A stretch of 64,000 bases of DNA, taken from NCBI GenBank assembly GCA_964509075.1, contig CAZDWC010000005.1:1-64000 (forward strand), given 5' to 3'. The position numbers were made by a program, and so were the translations under genes. Below the pieces are notes generated by a model, which was not told where the DNA came from, made no database searches, and saw only the letters and a program-made list of their open reading frames with translations. Numbering within the stretch: the first letter of the stretch is position 1; every line of letters starts with the position of its first letter. Origin of the DNA: UBA7239 sp964509075 (GTDB lineage: Bacteria > Pseudomonadota > Gammaproteobacteria > Pseudomonadales > UBA7239). This document shows positions 43,748-53,653 of the stretch, one piece after another.

Positions 43748-46345
43748 GTGTTAGAAGCCTATCGCAAGCATGTCCAGGAGCGCGCCGCTGAAGGCGTTGT
43801 GCCCAAGCCGCTCTCTGCCGAGCAAGTCGCCGATCTGATCGAGCTGCTGAAAAATCCACCTGCCGGCGAAGAGGCGTTTCTGGTCGAGCTGATCACCCAC
43901 CGTGTACCGGCGGGCGTGGATCCTGCGGCTTATGTCAAAGCGGGTTTCCTTACCGCCCTGGTCAAAGGCGAAGCCAAGTCGCCACTGATCGACAAGAAAC
44001 AAGCCGTGAAACTGCTGGGCACCATGCTCGGCGGTTACAACATCACTACCCTGGTGCAGTTGCTGGACGATGCTGAATTGGCCGAGGCTGCTGCGACAGA
44101 GCTGAAGCACACTATCCTGATGTTCGACAGCTTCCACGACGTGGCCGAGAAAGCGAAAAAAGGTAACGCGCAGGCGAAAGCCGTATTGCAAAGCTGGGCC
44201 GATGCCGAGTGGTACACCAGCCGCGCCGACGTACCACAAACCATCACCGCGACTGTGTTCAAAGTCACCGGTGAAACCAACACCGACGACCTTTCACCAG
44301 CGCCAGATGCCTGGAGCCGCCCGGATATCCCGCTGCACGCGAAAGCGATGTACAAGAATCCGCGTGAAGGCATCACCAACACTGAACAGCAGATTGCCGA
44401 GTTGAAGAAAAAAGGCCATCCCGTTGCGTTTGTGGGTGATGTGGTCGGTACTGGCTCTTCGCGTAAATCCGCCACCAACTCCGTGTTGTGGTACACCGGT
44501 GAAGACATCCCGTTCGTGCCCAACAAACGTTTTGGCGGCATCTGCATCGGCGGCAAGATCGCACCGATTTTCTTCAACACGATGGAAGACGCTGGTGCAC
44601 TGCCGTTCGAGTGTGACGTATCAAAGCTCAACATGGGCGATGTGATTGTCATCAAGCCATACGAAGGCAAGATCACCAACGAAGCGGGTGACCTGCTCGC
44701 CGAGTTCAGCCTGAAAACCGACGTGCTGCTGGACGAAGTGCGCGCCGGTGGCCGCATCAACCTGATCATCGGGCGTGGCCTGACCGACAAAGCCCGTGCT
44801 GAACTCGGCCTCGCGGCCAGCACCGTGTTCCGCCGCCCGCAAGCGGAAGCCGCTTCCAGCAAAGGTTTCACGCTGGCGCAGAAAATGGTGGGCAAGGCTT
44901 GCGGCGTAGACGGTATTCGCCCCGGCACTTACTGCGAACCGAAAATGACTACCGTGGGTTCGCAGGACACCACTGGCCCGATGACGCGCGACGAATTGAA
45001 GGATCTGGCCTGTCTCGGTTTTTCTGCGGATCTGGTTATGCAGTCGTTCTGTCACACGGCGGCGTATCCGAAGCCGGTGGATGTGGAAACGCATCACACC
45101 CTGCCGGATTTCATCATGACGCGCGGCGGTGTTGCCCTGCGTCCGGGTGACGGCATCATCCACTCATGGTTGAACCGCATGTTGCTGCCGGACACCGTCG
45201 GCACTGGCGGCGATTCACACACGCGTTTCCCGATTGGTATTTCTTTTCCGGCCGGTTCCGGCTTGGTGGCGTTTGGCGCGGCAACTGGTGTCATGCCGCT
45301 TGATATGCCGGAGTCTGTGCTGGTGCGTTTCAAAGGCGAGATGCAGCCGGGCATTACCTTGCGTGATCTGGTTAATGCGATTCCTTATGCCGCCATTCAG
45401 AAAGGGCTGCTGACGGTCGAGAAAAAAGGCAAGAAGAACATTTTCTCCGGCCGTATTCTTGAAATCGAAGGCTTGCCAACGTTGAAAGTGGAGCAGGCGT
45501 TTGAAATTTCCGATGCCTCTGCCGAACGTTCTGCCGCCGGTTGTACCATCAAGCTGGGCGAAGCCCCGATCCGCGAATATCTCACTTCCAACATCACCAT
45601 GCTGCGCTGGATGATCAAGGAAGGTTATGGCGATGCCCGCACGCTGGAACGTCGCGCGAAAGCGATGGAAGCGTGGCTGGCCAATCCGCAACTGATGGAA
45701 GCCGACAAAGACGCAGAATACGCCGAGATCATCGAGATCGACCTCAACGAGATCAAGGAACCGATTCTGGCTTGCCCGAACGATCCAGATGACGTGAAAA
45801 AGCTGTCTGATGTGCAGAACACCAAGATCGATGAAGTGTTTATCGGTTCGTGCATGACCAACATCGGCCACTACCGCGCCGCCGGTAAATTGCTGGCCAA
45901 CGTCAAAGACGGCTCGCTGCCCACCACGCTGTGGATCGCGCCGCCGACGCGCATGGACGAGTTCCAGCTGAAAGAAGAAGGTTACTACGGCATCTTCGGC
46001 GCCAGCGGTGCGCGCACCGAAATGCCCGGCTGTTCATTGTGCATGGGTAACCAGGCGCGCGTGAAGCCGGGTTCGACGGTGGTTTCCACGTCAACGCGCA
46101 ACTTCCCGAATCGCCTGGGTGATAACACCAACGTGTATTTGTCTTCAGCAGAACTGGCGGCGATTGCGGCGGTACTGGGCAAGCTGCCCACACCTGCCGA
46201 GTACCTGGAATACGCAGGCAAGCTGAACACCATGGGCGCCGAGATCTACCGCTACCTGAACTTCAACGAAATCGCGTCGTTTCAACAAGCGGCGGACAAG
46301 GTGAAAACCATTCAGGTGACGCATGTGCAGGAAGTGGTGCTGTAA
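43748..46345 (+). CDS. acnB: Aconitate hydratase B
   Basis: A bifunctional aconitase/2-methylisocitrate dehydratase of the TCA cycle, 865 residues. The N-terminal HEAT-like domain (about 1-160) is followed by the swivel domain and the three Fe-S-binding domains, the B-type order. The [4Fe-4S] ligands are Cys702 (GSCMTNIGHYRAAG), Cys762 and Cys765 (CSLCMGNQARV), close to E. coli positions 710, 769 and 772. The start is GTG 43748 with AAGAGG at 43734-43739. A terminator follows at 46366. Relatives become RNA-binding when the cluster is lost. Confidence 0.97.
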   Translation: MLEAYRKHVQERAAEGVVPKPLSAEQVADLIELLKNPPAGEEAFLVELITHRVPAGVDPAAYVKAGFLTALVKGEAKSPLIDKKQAVKLLGTMLGGYNITTLVQLLDDAELAEAAATELKHTILMFDSFHDVAEKAKKGNAQAKAVLQSWADAEWYTSRADVPQTITATVFKVTGETNTDDLSPAPDAWSRPDIPLHAKAMYKNPREGITNTEQQIAELKKKGHPVAFVGDVVGTGSSRKSATNSVLWYTGEDIPFVPNKRFGGICIGGKIAPIFFNTMEDAGALPFECDVSKLNMGDVIVIKPYEGKITNEAGDLLAEFSLKTDVLLDEVRAGGRINLIIGRGLTDKARAELGLAASTVFRRPQAEAASSKGFTLAQKMVGKACGVDGIRPGTYCEPKMTTVGSQDTTGPMTRDELKDLACLGFSADLVMQSFCHTAAYPKPVDVETHHTLPDFIMTRGGVALRPGDGIIHSWLNRMLLPDTVGTGGDSHTRFPIGISFPAGSGLVAFGAATGVMPLDMPESVLVRFKGEMQPGITLRDLVNAIPYAAIQKGLLTVEKKGKKNIFSGRILEIEGLPTLKVEQAFEISDASAERSAAGCTIKLGEAPIREYLTSNITMLRWMIKEGYGDARTLERRAKAMEAWLANPQLMEADKDAEYAEIIEIDLNEIKEPILACPNDPDDVKKLSDVQNTKIDEVFIGSCMTNIGHYRAAGKLLANVKDGSLPTTLWIAPPTRMDEFQLKEEGYYGIFGASGARTEMPGCSLCMGNQARVKPGSTVVSTSTRNFPNRLGDNTNVYLSSAELAAIAAVLGKLPTPAEYLEYAGKLNTMGAEIYRYLNFNEIASFQQAADKVKTIQVTHVQEVVL

Positions 46346-46365
46346 GCCTTCTGTCCCTTAAACAG

Positions 46366-46388
46366 AACCCCGCTGCGGCGGGGTTTTT
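46366..46388 (+). terminator. Intrinsic terminator after acnB
   Basis: AACCCCGC (46366-46373) pairs with GCGGGGTT (46378-46385) around TGCG, and the T-run reaches 46388. It lies 20 bases after the acnB stop. Confidence 0.9.
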
Positions 46389-46491
46389 GTTGGCTGATGA
46401 TTGGTGCGCTGCCAATGACAAGCCAGTTTGCAAAGTCCTGCTAGTCTCAATGCAAAGGTATTCGAAGGTTGACGCCCTTGAAGGAGTTTGC

Positions 46492-48462
46492 ATGTCTTCC
46501 CTGCGCACCAAGGTTTTTGTTGCCAGCTTGCTGGGTTCTGTCATCACATTTGGCATCACGCTCGCATTTGTCATGCATGCCAACCGGCAAATGCTGGAGC
46601 TGCAAGCCAATCAGTCGGCGGCCAATCTGGCAGAAAGTTATGAGCGCGCAGTAGAAACCGAATTTGCTGCCTCATATGCCTCTGCCCAATCGCTGGCTCT
46701 TTCCGTTTACGAGGTGCACAAGCAGGGTGGAAACCGGCACATGGCATCGGCCATTAATCGCAGCGTGCTTGAAGCCAACCCGCAGTTTGTCGGCCTGGGT
46801 TCCTATTGGGAGCCAGATGCATTTGATGGCCAGGATGCGGAATGGGCAGGCAAGGATGCAGAGCATGACAAGAGCGGGCGGTATTTGCCGTACTGGAATC
46901 GTGCGAGCGGTTCGATTGCGGTAGAGCCTGTGGCGGATTATGACGTGGCGGATTGGTACACCGTGCCGAAAAAAACGCAGCAATCCTGGGCAACGGAGCC
47001 CTATGAATTTCCCATTGCCGGCAAGCCTGTGCTGATGGTGTCGTTGATGGTGCCCATTGTGGAAGCCGGAAAATTCCTGGGATCCGTAGGGGCAGATTAT
47101 CCCTTGTCGGTCTTGCAGGATTTGCTGAATGACGTGCGGCCGTTTGGCAGCGGTTACGCTGCATTGTTGTCCAGTGCGGCGGTGTATGCCAGTCATCCTG
47201 ACGGCGGATTTCTGATGAAAAAGGCAACCGGGTTTCCGCCGGAAGCTTATGAAGCCATTCGTGCCGGGCATGCATATGACTTCACGGATAACAATGGCAT
47301 GGTGCATTTGTTGCGCCCGGTACAGGTGGGCAAGGCACCAAATTCGTGGTCGCTGGAAGTGGTTTTTGATCGCAATGCGGCACTTGCCGGTGTCACAGCG
47401 CTTTCTCGTGAAACGATGCTGGTTTCTGCGCTGTGTCTGGCTTCGCTGGCGCTGGTGCTCTGGTTTTTGCTGACGCGGCAGCTTCGCGATCTGGAAACGA
47501 TTTCGGCGTTTCTCTCGCAGTGGAAGGGTGATTTGCGCGAGCGGATAAACTGTGAAACGCAAGATGAAGCTGGTGTAATTGCAGGATCTTTCAATCGATT
47601 TCTTGAGCGTTTGCGAGATTTACTCTTGGCTATAGCGCAGCAAAGTACGGCGCTTGAGCAAAGTACAGAACAGCTGGGTGGAAATACTCATGATGTTGCG
47701 CAGGGCGCGCGTCAGCAACTGGATGCTTCCTCAAGTATGTCCTATGCGGTACAGGCGCTGAATGCTTCGATAACCGATATCACTGCGCAGGCAGAAAGTG
47801 TGAAACACCTTACGCGAGAGACCGAATCCCTGGCGCAGCAGATTGCAAGCAAGGCAGGCTCTGCTGCAGATGAAATCAGCCAGATTGATCGCAATATGCA
47901 GAACGTGAATGATGTTGTGCACAGGCTCGATCTGCGTTCACGCGACATCTCCAACATTCTTTCTGCAATTCGCGGCATCGCAGAGCAGACAAACCTGCTG
48001 GCATTGAATGCGGCAATTGAAGCGGCCCGTGCCGGTGAGCAGGGCCGTGGGTTTGCGGTTGTGGCGGATGAGGTGCGTTCATTGGCTGCACGCACGCAGC
48101 AGTCAACACTCGAAATAGCCGAGATGATTGATACCATTCAGCGCGATACTGCAGCAGCTGTGACGGAAGTTAATCATGCGGTTGCCAATGTACGTCAGGG
48201 TGCCGAACTGACACGTGCAACGGTGGCAGATGTACAGTCAGTGCAGCAGCGCACTGGCGAGATAGCGGAGCGTATTGCTGTTGTTGCCGGCAAGACGCAA
48301 GAGCAGAATGGTTCCAGCCGTAATCTGCTGGAGAGTATTGAGGCAATTACAGGCTTGTCCCAGCGCAATGATGAGTCTGTTGCTTTATCTCTAAAGCAGC
48401 TGGATATTTTGAAACAGGAGTCGGGAAGATTGCAGGCGAGCATGTCGCTTTTCAGGTGGTAA
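46492..48462 (+). CDS. Methyl-accepting chemotaxis protein with dCache-like sensor
   Basis: A 656-residue transmembrane chemoreceptor. Helix 1 (VFVASLLGSVITFGITLAFV) and helix 2 (near LVSALCLASLALVLWFLL) bracket a periplasmic sensor of about 270 residues. The sensor resembles a double Cache domain (VGLGSYWEPDAFDG, DWYTVPKKTQQ, GSVGADYPLSVL). A HAMP-like segment follows, then a signalling domain whose tip reads EQTNLLALNAAIEAARAGE. The C terminus (SLFRW) has no CheR/CheB-docking pentapeptide. ATG 46492 has AAGGAG at 46480-46485; the frame upstream runs into the acnB terminator and is discarded. The ligand is unknown. Confidence 0.93.
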   Translation: MSSLRTKVFVASLLGSVITFGITLAFVMHANRQMLELQANQSAANLAESYERAVETEFAASYASAQSLALSVYEVHKQGGNRHMASAINRSVLEANPQFVGLGSYWEPDAFDGQDAEWAGKDAEHDKSGRYLPYWNRASGSIAVEPVADYDVADWYTVPKKTQQSWATEPYEFPIAGKPVLMVSLMVPIVEAGKFLGSVGADYPLSVLQDLLNDVRPFGSGYAALLSSAAVYASHPDGGFLMKKATGFPPEAYEAIRAGHAYDFTDNNGMVHLLRPVQVGKAPNSWSLEVVFDRNAALAGVTALSRETMLVSALCLASLALVLWFLLTRQLRDLETISAFLSQWKGDLRERINCETQDEAGVIAGSFNRFLERLRDLLLAIAQQSTALEQSTEQLGGNTHDVAQGARQQLDASSSMSYAVQALNASITDITAQAESVKHLTRETESLAQQIASKAGSAADEISQIDRNMQNVNDVVHRLDLRSRDISNILSAIRGIAEQTNLLALNAAIEAARAGEQGRGFAVVADEVRSLAARTQQSTLEIAEMIDTIQRDTAAAVTEVNHAVANVRQGAELTRATVADVQSVQQRTGEIAERIAVVAGKTQEQNGSSRNLLESIEAITGLSQRNDESVALSLKQLDILKQESGRLQASMSLFRW

Positions 48463-48503
48463 TTGTCTTCGGCATTTCGTCGGTATTTCGTGAGACCTGG
48501 TTT

Positions 48504-49046
48504 TTACGGGCATGTCAGGCTTATTGTTGACGGTCTGCTGGTTGCGTACTGGATTTCTATCGATCCCCCCCAGAGCAGTATTTCGCGGAAAACATTGCCT
48601 TCACATAATGTGGCTGCTACGTCTTTATGCCGGGCCTGATTGTCTGTGATGTCTTGTATCTGAGTGGTGTCGATCATGAAGGTCATGGTATTTTCATGGT
48701 GACTGGCATGCGTGATCACTGCTGACTGGTTTATGGTCAGTGGAAGGTGAGGCGTTATGAAAGAAACGGCATTCGCTATATTCTCCGCAACTTTATGCTT
48801 CTGTTCCATGATTTGTCCGATCGTCGACGCGGCGCATATGACGATGGCAATTTTTATCCAGCCCAGTAATTCAAGCAGGGGGTTGTCGATGCGAATCAGG
48901 TGGATGTCGAGCCAGAAGGGTGTGGCAATCATTGCCCAAGGGTAATGCCCGTCCTGTTTGACCATGCGCGCTGCGCAGGTGTGCAGTGCCACATAAGAGA
49001 GCAGCAGCAAAATGACTGTTGTTGTGGATGTCACTTTTCTTTCCAT
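48504..49046 (-). CDS. Hypothetical membrane-anchored protein
   Basis: A 180-residue product from ATG 49046 (MERKVTSTTT) with two hydrophobic helices in the N-terminal 80 residues (TVILLLLSYVALHTCAA and LLGWIKIAIVICAASTIG), then a soluble domain containing ANAVSFITPHLPLTINQ and a late Cys (ATLCEGNVFREILLWGGSIE) with a second Cys near the end. The soluble part is faintly like a widespread small bacterial family with a hydrophobic LPxxID-type segment and a C-terminal Cys, but I cannot name it. Codon use is less GC-rich than the neighbours. It converges on the chemoreceptor gene at 41 bases. Confidence 0.6.
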   Translation of the reverse strand: MERKVTSTTTVILLLLSYVALHTCAARMVKQDGHYPWAMIATPFWLDIHLIRIDNPLLELLGWIKIAIVICAASTIGQIMEQKHKVAENIANAVSFITPHLPLTINQSAVITHASHHENTMTFMIDTTQIQDITDNQARHKDVAATLCEGNVFREILLWGGSIEIQYATSRPSTISLTCP

Positions 49047-49302
49047 CCGTTTGTCTGTGTTCCATGGCGGGCATCTTAGCGATATCCGGTGGGTTTGGCA
49101 CGGCCAATTATCGACTTCGGTGTTCCTGTCTGGTGCGAAGAGGCGTACTTTCTGCACTGTTTTGTGACTCAGGCAGTCAAAGGGAAGGACTTCCGTGCCC
49201 TAACGCCTTGATCTGGCATTGCAGCGTCAGCCCTTTATGTTTGAGCTGTGGCTGGCAGAGCTTTTGCTATAGAACTCCACAGAGAACAGTAAAGGGTTGG
49301 TC

Positions 49303-50226
49303 ATGAAATTGTCTGCGTTGATGAATATGCCGGCTACCGTTACCCGCAGTGATGATGCCATGTGGCATGTATTTGATACTTTCAGACTCAACCAGTCTGT
49401 CATCAATCATGTGCAGCAGCTGTTGCATCTGATGGCCGATATCCAGCGTCACCGCGCATGCAGTCTGGCCATCCTGTCGGGCAATGTCAGTTTTGAAGCA
49501 CAGGTCAGGTCACTGAACCGCAAGATCAATGCACGTCTGTCCTATCTGGATGCACAACCGGAATTGACGGAAATTCTCGACCAACGCGAGTGGGACAATG
49601 TGTTGGGCGAGTGGAAAGTGGTTGGCTACGGCTGGCGCAAGGACAATGTGCTGCACAACTTCGAACTGCATTCGCATCTGGTGGAAAAAATCCTCAACAT
49701 CGTGCGCGAGTCGGGTCGTTGGGTCTTGCGCTCAGGCAATTACTCCGAAGCAATTGCCGACCACTATCTCGGGCATGCCGTATTTGAATATGTTTTCAGC
49801 ACTCACCTGTATCGCATTGAAACGCTGGGTAAGTTGCGCGGTCTTGGTACGCATGCTGTCAACGGCGAGTGTGGTGATGACATGCGCATCCGCATCAATT
49901 ACCTGTTGCAGTCGGCCAGACATGAACAACTCGCCGCGCGCGATTTTTTTGCGGTACAGACCGGCTCGGTGATGCGCAATATTCCCGCCTTGCTGGATGT
50001 TCAGCGCACGGAAAACCTGTTCAATGAATGGCTGGAGTTGATGGCAGGTGTGGTTGCAGGAACTGTGGAAACCGGTGATGCAACTTCCACCAGAGCCTTT
50101 GGCATGGCGTCGAGCGTTATTGATGCCCATCTGGCTGTTACCGAGCAGGTGTTGGCCTATTTGCAGCTGGCCATCGAAGAAATGCTGGAGGCAGTGCTGG
50201 AAGAAACCGCCGCCAGCGAAGACTGA
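49303..50226 (+). CDS. Unassigned all-helical protein, possibly NIT-sensor-like
   Basis: A 307-residue soluble, almost entirely helical product from ATG 49303 (MKLSALMNMP) with AAAGGG seven bases upstream. It has no signal peptide, membrane helix or output domain. Segments such as LMADIQRHRACSLAILSGNV and VRSLNRKINARLSYL faintly recall nitrate/nitrite-sensing NIT domains, which carry a similar Arg-Ser segment. NIT domains normally precede a signalling output, which is missing here, so the assignment is tentative. No partner gene is adjacent, although a chemoreceptor lies 0.8 kb upstream. It converges on the TauE/SafE-like gene at 16 bases. Confidence 0.65.
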   Translation: MKLSALMNMPATVTRSDDAMWHVFDTFRLNQSVINHVQQLLHLMADIQRHRACSLAILSGNVSFEAQVRSLNRKINARLSYLDAQPELTEILDQREWDNVLGEWKVVGYGWRKDNVLHNFELHSHLVEKILNIVRESGRWVLRSGNYSEAIADHYLGHAVFEYVFSTHLYRIETLGKLRGLGTHAVNGECGDDMRIRINYLLQSARHEQLAARDFFAVQTGSVMRNIPALLDVQRTENLFNEWLELMAGVVAGTVETGDATSTRAFGMASSVIDAHLAVTEQVLAYLQLAIEEMLEAVLEETAASED

Positions 50227-50242
50227 CGGGATGAGTGTCGCT

Positions 50243-50938
50243 TCAGTGCATGCCGTGCCCGGCATGTTGCCAGCCGGCAAAGATTGTCCATAACGCGCAC
50301 AGCGCCAGTACCGCAGCAATCGTGTAGCGCAGCGATTTCTGTTGCAGCACAGTTTGCAGGTTTTGTGCAAAAACACCGCTGGCAAACAGCGCCGGTGTGG
50401 TGCCGAGACCGAAGCCCAGCATCAACAATGCGGACTGTGAGCCATCACCGTGGCTTGCCGCCCAGGTGAGTGTGCTGTAAACCAATGCGCAAGGCAGCCA
50501 TCCCCAGAGTAATCCCAGCGCGAATACCTGCCACAGCTGTGTGGCGGGCAGCAGAGGTCTGGCCAGTTTCTGCAAGGGTTGCCACCAGCGGTTGCCGAGT
50601 GTCTCCAGCGCGGTTATGCCATGCCACAGTTGGGCGAGGTGCAGGGCCATGGCCAGCAAGAGCAGGCCTGCCGTTGTGCGCAAAACCGGATTCAGCAGCG
50701 GGTGTTTGTGCAGGGTGTGCTGCAGGGCCGCACCAAACAACAGTGCGAGCAGGGTGTAGGTCGTAATGCGCCCGAGATGATAGAGCGCCAGTGCCAGTTT
50801 GCGCTGTGGATGTTGCTGCAGGCCGAGTGCGCAGGCGATACCGCCACACATGCCGAGGCAGTGGCCGCTGCTCACGAAGCCCAGCAGACAGGCTGATGAC
50901 CACTGCAGCAATAATTCACTGTTCATCGTTGCGCTCAT
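50243..50938 (-). CDS. TauE/SafE-like membrane protein of the cbb3 maturation cluster
   Basis: A 231-residue polytopic protein with about six helices. The first helix has the motif SSGHCLGMCGGIACALG with two Cys and a His, typical of the SafE-like branch found beside cco and copper genes, which points to copper or cytochrome assembly rather than sulfite export. ATG 50938 (MSATMNSELLL) or ATG 50926 would start inside the 3' end of ccoS, so it is translationally coupled. It is the last gene of the cco run. Confidence 0.85.
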   Translation of the reverse strand: MSATMNSELLLQWSSACLLGFVSSGHCLGMCGGIACALGLQQHPQRKLALALYHLGRITTYTLLALLFGAALQHTLHKHPLLNPVLRTTAGLLLLAMALHLAQLWHGITALETLGNRWWQPLQKLARPLLPATQLWQVFALGLLWGWLPCALVYSTLTWAASHGDGSQSALLMLGFGLGTTPALFASGVFAQNLQTVLQQKSLRYTIAAVLALCALWTIFAGWQHAGHGMH

Positions 50939-51116
50939 GTCGTTGTTGCTGGGAGCCGGGCACGGGCTGGCCGTGTGTGTCGTCATCTTCGAGGATGCGC
51001 CGCGCTTCGCGGTCGAGGTCATCGTACTGGCCGTTCCTGCTGGCCCATAGCCAGGCGGCGATGGCGACGGCGCAGAATGCCATGGCAACCGGCACAATCA
51101 TGTAAAGACTTTGCAT
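50916..51116 (-). CDS. ccoS: Cbb3 oxidase assembly protein CcoS
   Basis: A 66-residue single-helix protein (MIVPVAMAFCAVAIAAWLWA) with the conserved tail segment GQYDDLDREARRILEDDD. CcoS is needed to insert heme and copper into CcoN. ATG 51116 overlaps the ccoI stop by one base, and its own 3' end overlaps the following gene. Longer upstream frames are antisense to, or inside, ccoI and are rejected. Confidence 0.94.
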   Translation of the reverse strand: MQSLYMIVPVAMAFCAVAIAAWLWASRNGQYDDLDREARRILEDDDTHGQPVPGSQQQRHERNDEQ

Positions 51117-53587
51117 CAGGCTTTTCCCTTGGCAAACAGGCGCAGGCCGTTGAGTGTAACCAGCAGTGAACTTATGGCCATGCCGATGGCGGCAATGACC
51201 GGCGGCAACAGGCCGGCGGCGGCGATCGGCAGTATGGCGATATTGTAAAGCAGCGCCCATGCCAGGTTCTGGCGCACCAGTGTGCGTGTGCGCAGGGAGG
51301 TGTTGCGCAAAACCAGCAGATCGCTCAAACGGTTGTTGAGCAGGATGACATCGGCGGCTAACTGTGCTGTCTGGCTGGCTTCCGCCAGGGCGATGGAAAT
51401 ATCGGCGTGTGCCAACACAGGGCCGTCATTGACACCATCGCCGATCATGGCCACGGGATGTCGTTGCTTCATGCTGTCGATGACGGCCACCTTCTGCTCC
51501 GGCGAGCAGGATTTGTGCACATCAGTAATGGCCAGCTGCAGGGCAATGTTGTCGACAGAGCCTGAATGGTCGCCGGACAGAATCGTGCACTGTATAGCGT
51601 GTTGCTGCAGCTGCTGGATGCAGCCGGCACTGTCACTGCGCAAGCTGTCGCCGAGTGTGAACATTGCCAGCAGCCCGGATTCGGAAGCCAGTGCGATAGT
51701 GATGTCCGTCGTATCAACCACTGCGAGCGGGGGAGTGGTGCCTGCCAGTTGGCAGGCCCATGTAGTTTTGCCGATACGATAACGCTGGCCATTAACGCTA
51801 CCCTCAATGCCGCAATGCACAAAAGGCCGTACATCACCGGTTTGCATGATGGAACCGGCAGCCTCTGATGCGGTTGTAGTAAATGCACTGGCCATCGGAT
51901 GGCTGGAATGCTGCTCCAGTGCGGCGGCAATGGCGAGACAGTCGGCAGAAGAGACTGCTGCACAGGTCTGGATTTGCAGCAATTGCATGCGGCCCAGCGT
52001 CAAGGTGCCTGTCTTGTCGAAAACATAGTGCGCAATGCGCGGCAGCGTGTGCAGCACATGGGCGCTGGTAATCAGGATGCCTTGCCGACGCAGTTGCAAG
52101 GTGGCGGCAGTCATCGCTGCGGGAATGGCGAGAGACAGTGCGCAGGGACAGCTGGCAACCAGTACTGCCAGGAAAGCGGTGAGCGCGCGTGCAGGATCGG
52201 CCCAACTCCAGAACAGCGCACTTGCCACGGCTGTCAGCAAGACGACCGGCGTGAAAAACTGCGCAATACCATCATACAAACGGCCGAGACTGGTTGATTG
52301 CCCCTGTTTGTGCAGCAGGGCCTGCTCCATGCGCTGGTGCAGTTGGGCGATATGACTTTGCGCCCCCCATTGCTGGGTTTTTACCACTATGCCACCACTG
52401 ATGATGGTGGTTCCCGCGAGAACCTGGTCGCCAACCTGTTTTTGTACAGGGAGGAATTCTCCGGTGATGACTGCCTGCTCAATGGCCGCGGCGCCCTCCG
52501 TGATGATGCCGTCCACCGGGACTATGCTGGCTTCGGTGACCTGTACAAGGTCGTGCTGCTGCAAGCTGTCGATCGCAATACGGTGTGCGCTGCCGTTATC
52601 CATCCGTGTACAGGTCTGGGGCAGCATGGGTTCCTGGCTGAGAGTGGCGATACGGTTGCGCGCCTGTGCTTCCAGAAAGCGGGCGCCCAGCAACAGGAAG
52701 ACGAACATGGCGATGGAATCGAAGTAAACCTCGTCGTTGCCGCGCACTACGCCGATGATGCTGGTGAGTGCGGCGGCGGCAATGGCCAGCGCCACCGGAA
52801 CATCCATGCCTGCAGCGAAATTGCTGATAGGTGCTGCTGCTGATTTGTCGTACTTGTGCCACTGCTGCCAGCTGCCGCGCAGGCTGCGCCAGGCGCTGAT
52901 AAAGAATGTATCTGCCGAGTAGAACCACACCGGCAGCGACAGCAGCAGTGCCACTGCATTCATCCATTGCTGCACGTCGGGCAGGGCCCCGAAATAGCTG
53001 CCCATGGCGATCATGTGAACCTGCATTCCCAGCAGACCGGCGACCCCCAGTCGTTGCAACAGCTGTTTTTGCCGCTGGCGAAGAAGTTCCTGTTGCTGTG
53101 TCGGCTGCCAGGGACTGGCGCGGTAGCCGATGTCGGCCAGTGCCGCAAAAATTTCGCTGAAACGCAGAGTGTCTTTCTGCCAGCGGACGGTCAGCTTGTG
53201 ATTGTTGAGCTGGGTATCGGCGCGGCTAACGCCCGCAAGATGTTGCAGGCGTTTTTCGATCAGCCAGCAGCAGGAAGCACAGTGAATATCGGCAATGAAC
53301 AATTTCGCTTCGCAACTGCCATCACTGTTTTCCTGCACGAATTGTGGCTGTGTAGCCAGCAGGTCCATGTCGCTATAGTCTTCGGCACTGCTGGCCGCGT
53401 GTTCCGGCTTGCTGTCGCGCTGCCGGTAGTACTGGGTCAGGCCGAGGTTGCGAATAGTGCTGGCAACCGTGCGACAGGCAGGACAGCAGAAATAGTGCGT
53501 TTCACCGTCAATTTCTCCGGCAAACGCCTGTGGATGTTGCTGCGGCAGGGGTTCGTTGCAATGGAAGCAGCTGCTGTCAGCAGGCAT
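51116..53587 (-). CDS. ccoI: Copper-exporting P1B-type ATPase CcoI
   Basis: An 823-residue P-type ATPase that delivers copper for the CuB site of cbb3 oxidase. The N terminus has a Cys-rich region (CFHCNEPLP, FCCPACRT) and an HMA-like domain with CASCCWLIEKRL. The membrane CPC motif is VASCPCALSLAIPAA, the phosphorylation site is DKTGTLTLG and the hinge is MIGDGVNDGPVLAHAD. About eight helices are present. The 66 bases to ccoH hold no further coding sequence. Confidence 0.96.
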   Translation of the reverse strand: MPADSSCFHCNEPLPQQHPQAFAGEIDGETHYFCCPACRTVASTIRNLGLTQYYRQRDSKPEHAASSAEDYSDMDLLATQPQFVQENSDGSCEAKLFIADIHCASCCWLIEKRLQHLAGVSRADTQLNNHKLTVRWQKDTLRFSEIFAALADIGYRASPWQPTQQQELLRQRQKQLLQRLGVAGLLGMQVHMIAMGSYFGALPDVQQWMNAVALLLSLPVWFYSADTFFISAWRSLRGSWQQWHKYDKSAAAPISNFAAGMDVPVALAIAAAALTSIIGVVRGNDEVYFDSIAMFVFLLLGARFLEAQARNRIATLSQEPMLPQTCTRMDNGSAHRIAIDSLQQHDLVQVTEASIVPVDGIITEGAAAIEQAVITGEFLPVQKQVGDQVLAGTTIISGGIVVKTQQWGAQSHIAQLHQRMEQALLHKQGQSTSLGRLYDGIAQFFTPVVLLTAVASALFWSWADPARALTAFLAVLVASCPCALSLAIPAAMTAATLQLRRQGILITSAHVLHTLPRIAHYVFDKTGTLTLGRMQLLQIQTCAAVSSADCLAIAAALEQHSSHPMASAFTTTASEAAGSIMQTGDVRPFVHCGIEGSVNGQRYRIGKTTWACQLAGTTPPLAVVDTTDITIALASESGLLAMFTLGDSLRSDSAGCIQQLQQHAIQCTILSGDHSGSVDNIALQLAITDVHKSCSPEQKVAVIDSMKQRHPVAMIGDGVNDGPVLAHADISIALAEASQTAQLAADVILLNNRLSDLLVLRNTSLRTRTLVRQNLAWALLYNIAILPIAAAGLLPPVIAAIGMAISSLLVTLNGLRLFAKGKA

Positions 53588-53653
53588 GGTCGATCTGAAA
53601 CATGGTGTGTCCGTCGGGGCTGGTGCCGGCCGGTGCGGGAGGGCGGGCCAGGT

